Shown piece after piece: positions 57,860 to 64,000 of a stretch of DNA of 64,000 nucleotides. Location of the stretch: positions 58,962,001 to 59,026,000 of the forward strand of contig NW_026947489.1 in the NCBI RefSeq assembly GCF_034190915.1, given 5' to 3'. This DNA is from Cavia porcellus. Its lineage: Eukaryota > Chordata > Mammalia > Rodentia > Caviidae. The position numbers were made by a program, and so were the translations under genes. The notes below the pieces were generated by a model. The model was not told the DNA's origin, did no database searches, and saw only the letters and a program-made list of their open reading frames with translations. Within the stretch, counting starts at the first letter, position 1. The number at the start of each line of letters is the position of its first letter.

Positions 57860-57870
57860 CACAATAGCTG

Positions 57871-59051
57871 GGCCTGTCTGCTCTTGAAGGTGTAAGCCTA
57901 GGAAGACAGCAAGGAGAAGACAGGACATGTATCCATGTGAGATGGGGTGGGGCTGCCCACCCAAAAATGGTAATATTATGTGGAAACCAAGCCACAGGGC
58001 TGTCTTTACTAAAAAACAAAGCCTCAGGATGCATATGGAATTTGAGAAGATATGGAATTGGATAACGAATAGATCAAGCTAACAGACATTTAGATCAGCT
58101 AGCTTTAAAAATGAGTCCATAGATTGTGGGATGACAAGAGAATGAATAAATGTTTCAAGTTGGAGTTTGCTTGCATCGCAGTGGATTTTTCTGGATATGG
58201 AAAGTTAGGCTGCCTATTTAATAATCTGTATAATGTCTTATCTCAGCTGGAACTGTGCCCAGGGAAACATGATCTCTCTGTGTCCTTGGGTTCATTTTGT
58301 TTTTCCTCAGTTCAATTCCACACATTGTTTAAAGACTTTCAGTTTCCTACTGCTAGGGTACACATTCTGAAAAACTGTGTTCCTGTTAATGACTAGGTAC
58401 AAGTTACATGTGCTAATCAACTTCAAATGGTTTCCATATTTATATGAAAGAAAGTGTCTGAGAACCATCACTTTTATTAAAAATTCACCTCAAACTCCCA
58501 TGACTTTAGTCTGCAGGTAAAAATACCACTTTGGCTTCCACATGCCGCAACTGAAAAGAGAGAAAAGTAGATTTAGAAGCCCAATATATTTAACCCAAAA
58601 TTTAGTCACACAGTTGGTGATCTCTGTTGACCTTTGCTTGAAAAATCATTTTCAGCATGCAGAAGCATATTCATAGATGTGCATGAATACAAAATACAAT
58701 TTTTGACATAAATATTTGAAAGTGAAATGTAGCTTATTTGCTCAAATGCATAATCTATAGGTTTTAAAAATAAAATTCTAAAAAAAATGAAATGAACATT
58801 TCTTATGATGCTCTATAGGAAGTGTCTGATCACATTTGAAGACCAAGTGTGAAAAGAAAATATTGAGGAGGCATAGATGAAAACCTTAAATCAGTAAGTG
58901 ATAAAATATTACTAAGGTTACTTCAAGATACAGTGACAGAAAATCAGAAAGAAAACTTTCTCGTGTTTTAGAAAACATAACAATGTCAGGTTCAAAATTT
59001 GTCAAGTTGAAATTTTAAGAACTTTCCAAAAAGAGGAACAGGCTTTGAAAG

Positions 59052-59052
<1 letters not shown>
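57871..59052. other. No recognisable gene or repeat
   Basis: Single-copy-looking flank of the L1. A 90-codon plus frame (58124-58396) has no motif. Confidence 0.4.

Positions 59053-59097
<45 letters not shown>
59053..59097. repeat. (CA)n microsatellite
   Basis: About 22 uninterrupted CA units; probably polymorphic. Confidence 0.97.
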
Positions 59098-59101
<4 letters not shown>

Positions 59102-60027
59102 CAATTCATATTTGCACTTTGGGAGAGATGGAGCAGCCCCCTTCTCTGCCTCCCACCTGCTGGCTGCCATGGCAAACCCAGGAAGTGGCTGAGAGGTGGC
59201 ACATAGGAAGGTCCCTTTGACCAGGGGACACACCCAGTTGTGACCCTGTGTGTTTGGTTTTTGCCTCACATCTTCCAGACTGGGCCATCAGGAATCTGTC
59301 AGTATGCACCTCAAGGTTACAAACAGAGGAGCCCCAAGAAGAGCTGTGCCCCAGGCTGAATCCAGGGGAGCTGGCAAGACAGAGCCACTCAGTCCTACAA
59401 TCAGTGCCTGAGACAGCAGCGCCTCCTCACTGCACAGTGCTGCAGCTGGTGTGCTCTGCGTGGCACAGCACCCAGAGACACCTCACTCCCACTAGGGTGA
59501 CATCATGGTACAGCATGGACCGAGGATGTTTGTTCACTTCTACTCAATCCTCTCCTGCTCTGGAGCCATGGAGACCTGGCAGAGGGCTGGGGTTTTCCCT
59601 CCACCTACACTGGATGAAGGGCCAACCAGGGGTTTCCCCTGGGCATCAGTGCAAATGACACAAGGAGAGTGATCCCCTTTCCACGCGCACACATGGGATT
59701 TCAGTGTGGGTGTGGTAGAGTCCTGGTCCACACTACAGCGTGGGACCCTTCCCTAATATCCACTGATGCCCCAGGCAGCCTTGGAGAAGAATTGAGGGAC
59801 CCCACCTCCTCTGTGGGTGCAGGAACCAAGCAGGCTGGCCAATGGCAGATCCCAGTGTCCTGGGTGGTGGAGATGGCCCTGCATCTGGACCGTGGTCATT
59901 GTTGCAAGGAATCTTTGCATGGTGTGAAACGACAGACACACAAAACCATTGTGTTAGGGTCAAATTTCTATTTTTAATATTGTGCCATTGTTATGTAAGA
60001 TGTGACCATCAGAGGAAAGTGAGCATA
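59098..60027. other. GC-richer stretch, no gene recognised
   Basis: Several overlapping frames (60-136 codons) on both strands; the longest, 59248-59658 plus, shows no domain. Overlapping frames on both strands reflect base composition rather than coding. Confidence 0.4.
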
Positions 60028-60255
60028 CTGATTAGGGTTCTCCAGAGGAGCAGCATCAAAAAGACAATCTATGCACAATGACGCAAGGGGTTTATTAGGT
60101 GGCTGACTGGATCAGAGGCAGGGAGTCCACAGTGGCTGTCTACACACTGGAGAGATAGAGGACCCGGGAGCTGCTGGGCCCAACAAGATGGAAACCGCAG
60201 AATGAAATGCAGCACCAGGCCAAGGTTGAAATCTTAGAAGTTCCTTGGGGAGTCT
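60028..60255 (-). mobile_element. Old mammalian interspersed repeat fragment, family not named
   Basis: GATTAGGGTTCTCCAGAGGA (60034-60053), a further stretch with GGGGTTTATTAGGTGGCTGA, then text with GGAGAGATAGAGGACC. I recognise the opening as one end of a widespread mammalian repeat that begins TGTGATGGTT at its other end (see 63707). The name and class are uncertain. Confidence 0.45.
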
Positions 60256-61275
60256 GCGCATGGCTTCCTTGGAGACTGAGGAAACTCCACACTGAGGTCA
60301 AAAGAATGGCAGAAAAACACGCATCTGCTCAAGGAAATGAGAGCTCCTCAGCAACGGGTACGTTTTCTTCTTCTTTCTCCCTTTTTATTCCATTCGGCTT
60401 ACCTCCCACAGCTAGGGCGAATCTCCCTGCCTCATCTTGCTGGCCTATGTGTCCATCATCCACAGACACACTAGTCTGGCAGGTATTTCTTAATCTAGTC
60501 AAACTGACATGTGAAGATTAGTGGCCGCAGTAAGTAGAGGGTACTAGGGCCTCTTGCCACTGTATTTTCCTGTGAATCCATAACTGTTCTAAAACTAAAC
60601 GGGTCTAACAAAATATATGCCATGAATAAATAAATAAGAATACGAACAATGCCACTGTAATATCAATTAATGAGATTAAGATAAAACTTTCAATTAGGGA
60701 AGGAATTATGTGTAATTTGAGAGTATGTTCATGTGCAAAGAATAAAAAAAATATAAGAGAGAGAGTGTTTGCCTATGCATGGAAGTTTCCAAAAGGTTTC
60801 ATGGAGGCTCTGCATAAAAACATTGACAATAGAGAGAAATCTGAGAATTTGCTTTTCATTTCTACCTCTTTGTAGTATTTTCAAATTTTACCAGGAGAAT
60901 TTATCACTCTCATAATTGAACTGCTCCACCTTAAGGCTATAAAGGAAGAAATGATCTTGAAAATATATTTAAAAGCCCTGGTTGGAAATAATATTAAAAT
61001 GAAATTGAATCCATACTATAGAAATCTGGATTTGGGGAGTAATTCTGACACAAGGTCCATGGAGCACTTTACTATATTCCAAATTTTATGGTTTCTTCCA
61101 ACATTCCCAGTGTGTGGCACAGTTTCACAGATATGTTATGGTTGTGTGTTTATCTTGTGTCTATGTTATCTCCATGACCACATGGTTAGTTAAGCAAAAA
61201 TATAGGACCAGGAGCTGTAATATTTTGTAATTTGTGTTGCAGGGAAACCCACAGAGCAAAGCATTATTTTAAAAA
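60256..61275. other. No recognisable gene or repeat
   Basis: AT-rich in its second half. The 104-codon plus frame 60207-60521 has no motif. Confidence 0.4.
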
Positions 61276-61417
61276 CCTCCATCTTGGGGGCTGGGGATTT
61301 AGTTCAGCGGCATAAGCGCCTGCCTTGCAAGCAGGCAGTCGTGAGTTCAATCCCTGGTACCGATAAAAATGAAAAAGACAAAAAAAACAAAACAAACAAA
61401 AAAAAACCCTCCATCTT
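61276..61417 (+). mobile_element. Young ID-type SINE with target duplication
   Basis: The body 61286-61407 starts GGGGGCTGGGGATTTAGTTC, with GAGTTCAATCCCTGGTACCG at the B box and an A-rich tail containing AAACAAACAAA. The 10-bp repeats CCTCCATCTT at 61276-61285 and 61408-61417 (preceded by A's on both sides) are a clear target duplication. It closely resembles the copy at 3669, including a long shared stretch ending GCAGGCAGTCGTGAGTTC, so both are probably recent relatives. Confidence 0.92.
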
Positions 61418-63706
61418 TCCTAAGGTCATATTCAATTTTCTTTCTATCCTTCCCTTCCCAGCTCCCTCTCTCCTTCCTCCTATATCTGGTGTCTCCAGAT
61501 TGCTGTCCACAAGCATTCTGCTACACCTTTGTTCCACCAGACCTTTCTTGGGCATCTCCAGGCAGTGTTCTGAGCATTGTGAATACAGCTTTGAGGAAAA
61601 TGGCATCACTGCTAAATGGAAGAAGAACCTAGCAAATCAAATACGCTTGGTTCATTTAGGGTGTTTTTCACATGCAGCCTTATCTACAGACAGCCCAAAT
61701 GATTTTTCCAGCTCCAGGAAGCAGGTGCCCCTCATCCAGCATAACCAAAGTGACTGAGCAGCACTAGGTAATGACCATCAGGCCTCCCCAGAAAAGAAGC
61801 AGATATTTTATGGGAGATGGCAATGTGGGCCCAGAACTGTACTGCAAAATGTGGACTCTGTTTTGTTATGTGTTTATAAGAAACTGAAATAGACTAAGGC
61901 AGAGTAGATTGGGGCTCAGCACTGAATACCCTTGTCTCCTGGGTGCAGTTTTAATCAGGTATTAAATTGTATAAGCCCTTTCAATTATATTAATTTGACT
62001 TACCATCAGCTGCAGTGGATGGATGTCAGGAACTTTTCAGTTTCAGCTATTAGTCAAGAGCCCTCCATACGGTAAACAACTTCAGAGGAAATGTCTTGCT
62101 TTTCTCTCAATAAGCCCTCAAAGGCTCCAAACTATCAGTCCTTGGACCTTTCATTTCTTACCAGAGCCAAGCTTGCCAGCAGAGCATCTCAAGACACATG
62201 ATTCTCTTTTGTGCAATTAATCTGTGGACTATGCTGGCCTCTGATTAATGTCCTTGAGAATTTTGCACATTTTTCTTGAATTTCTCTGAGCACTTTAGTT
62301 TATGTCAGTCAGAGTTTAGCAGACTATTCTCCTTAGCAAACCTTCCAGCAGCTAAGAAGAAGGCAGGGGGAAGACGGGTCAAGCTGAGTGCTGACAGGAA
62401 CTCTCTATACTCTCTGTGTTTGCTTTCAAATTGGCCACAACTAGTCCTTTTTGTGCATCTCTTCAGGAGTTATGGTTTGGGCATCTGGTCTGTGTCCATC
62501 ATGTTTAGTATTTTATTTCATTCTAAATTTAATGTCTTTTGTACTTGAACAGTATCACTCTTGGACAGCATAATAATTTGGGGTGCATTTCACATATTTT
62601 CCCTCAAGAGCTTCATTAAACAAGAGAAAATGCAAGCCATTTTATTAAATATTGGCTGTTTCACTTTCATGAAATAAAAGGTTGATTAGCATTTTCTAAA
62701 CAAGCTATTCTACATTTATTCGATTCACTGAGCATCCACACATGATTTGGTACAAATTTAACATTCTTTGGCGAAAAGGAAAAATTTCAGGGATTAAATT
62801 AGCCTAAAAATGATCTGAGCACAAAAACATTAGCAGAGTCAATACTTCCGGGTTTGCATTTAATTTCACCAACCTTAACGTATATCTGACTAATTCCTGT
62901 TACATTTGACTAATTTCATACATTTGATTATTCAGCACAAAGATGCTGACCAACTGTGGGCTCAGCACTAAGAAAAAATAAAAACCACTCCAGTGTACAA
63001 CCAAATCCTTGCTTTTGTGGAGTTGAATTCTGGCAGATGAAAGGAAGGAAGTTTCAAAGGCATTGTACCATCCATTACGGTCTGTGTGGGAGACACACAG
63101 GTGGTCTGTACATCTAGCAATGTTTTCGATGAAGAAGTAATGCTGCACTGACCAGCAGCCGGGGGCTGATGAAGAAACTGAGGCACAGAGATGATGGTGA
63201 GGAAGTCAGGAGACTTTAGACCAGTACATGTTTGCAGAGAGGGCAGAGAGTGGTTGACTTTGGCTTTCTGCCCGCGACCTCCAACCTGGCTCTGTAAGCA
63301 GCCCAAAGTTATAAATGGGCTGAGCAGATTAGCCAACTCTGGGTCTCAGCTGTGCAGATTAGCCAACTCTGGGTCTCAGCTGTGCCCCCATGTAAGTGTT
63401 TACACCATCGTCCTTGACTGGAAGGGTGAATACACACTGTCCACTTCTTTCCTTTCTTCAGGTAGAGGGAGACACTGAGGTCTATACCCACAAGAGTGTG
63501 CTTCTTATGCTGCCTCATGCCTGCATGAATGACCATGCCTAATCCCGGATATGTCAGTCTGTGTTCTGATGTCTAGCAGATGCTCCCCCAGAATTCTCCT
63601 TAGCTGCCACACTGAACCTGAAGCCAAAGATGTTTGAGTTTGGAGAAAAACAACTGTCAATGGAGTATAGCCACCAGCCACTCCTCAAACAGAGGGTTCT
63701 GCCCTG
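61418..63706. other. No recognisable gene; one 30-bp tandem duplication
   Basis: Single-copy-looking, apart from a perfect 30-bp tandem repeat at 63324-63383. The 157-codon frame 61284-61757 starts inside the SINE and has no other motif. Confidence 0.4.
63324..63383. repeat. Perfect 2 x 30-bp tandem duplication
   Basis: The unit starting GCAGATTAGCCAACTCTGGG occurs at 63324-63353 and 63354-63383 without mismatch. Confidence 0.97.
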
Positions 63707-64000
63707 ATGTGATGGTTGATTAATTCTGTCAACTTGAGAAGTTTTGAAGCTTAACTTTATTGGCTTAGGAATTCTATACCTTAGGGTGTAGAAGATTTGA
63801 CCTAGAGCCCCTCATCACCTGGATGGCACAGAGGGGAAATGAGGAAGGACGGATCTCATTTTGGTTCTTTTAAGGAGCTCCAGCCTTCAACTTCCCCTTG
63901 GACGTCACCTACTGGGTTCTGGTGCAGATCCTCTGGCCTTCCAACATAGACTCTTCAGCCTCCATTGCATACCCATCAGCCTCCAGATGTGAGCTCAAGC
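63707..64000 (+). mobile_element. Old mammalian interspersed repeat, family not named
   Basis: TGTGATGGTTGATTAATTCT, then GTCAACTTGAGAAG, and later GGCCTTCCAACATAGACTCT and CAGCCTCCAT resemble the start and body of a common mammalian repeat whose opposite end resembles 60034-60053. It runs off the window. Confidence 0.45.

Larger units (their letters stand above)
48901..57870 (+). mobile_element. Twin-primed (5'-inverted) near-full-length L1 with nested L1 insertion
   Basis: The 11-bp CACAATAGCTG occurs at 48901-48911 and again at 57860-57870, right after the A-rich 3' end, so it is the likely target duplication. Inside, the 5' portion of an L1 (endonuclease start, ORF1, 5'UTR) lies on the minus strand at 48912-53830. 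The 3' portion (endonuclease remainder, reverse transcriptase, C terminus, 3'UTR) is on the plus strand at 53831-57859. The inverted part stops in the endonuclease near HYILVGG, and the direct part resumes a few residues further on. That is the geometry of twin priming. Without the nested insertion and its extra 13-bp repeat, the element is about 6.0 kb. Confidence 0.88.

Overview
This window looks like intergenic or deep intronic DNA from a mammal, most likely a non-murid rodent. I found no cellular protein-coding exon, no functional RNA gene and no CRISPR array. What can be read is almost entirely transposon-derived. The rodent assignment rests on tRNA-derived ID-type SINEs (for example at 3669 and 61286), ID plus 7SL/B1-like composite SINEs, and LINE-1 (L1) with tandem-monomer 5' ends. 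The ID sequence is not the mouse/rat form, and I cannot name the species.

Layout. 1-13.5 kb: single-copy-looking AT-rich DNA with scattered SINEs, a Tigger/MER2-like DNA transposon and an ancient minus-strand L1 whose 3' end abuts its 5' end (6370-8260). 13.6-18.1 kb: a mariner transposase fragment, a long decayed L1, a ~705 bp unclassified repeat and L1 3' ends. 18-27.8 kb: mostly unrecognised, with SINEs, an ~80 bp hAT miniature element and an L1 tail. 27.8-31.4 kb: an L1 derivative that keeps the 5'UTR, ORF1 and 3'UTR but has lost nearly all of ORF2 (half-LINE or HAL1-like). 31.5-33.2 kb: a decayed piggyBac transposase whose C-terminal end plus 3' sequence occurs three times in tandem. 34-48.9 kb: a (CA)n(CG)n tract, a second mariner fragment, L1 pieces, two more hAT miniature elements and the second copy of the ~705 bp repeat.

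The most informative locus is 48901-57870. A nearly full-length L1 inserted by twin priming, so its 5' part (monomeric 5'UTR, ORF1, start of the endonuclease) lies inverted before its 3' part (rest of ORF2, 3'UTR); an 11-bp direct repeat flanks the whole. A second L1 copy, also 5'-inverted, later inserted into the inverted ORF1 and is bounded by a 13-bp direct repeat. The recent L1s share a 3'UTR built of degenerate tandem units of about 150-180 bp. The outer one carries a 5'UTR of about three 173-bp monomers. The last 6 kb hold single-copy-looking DNA, a young ID SINE with a clear target duplication, and two pieces of an old interspersed repeat.

All mobile ORFs seen carry frameshifts, stops or deletions, so none looks active. 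Family assignments come from reading translations and motifs by eye; no database search was run.
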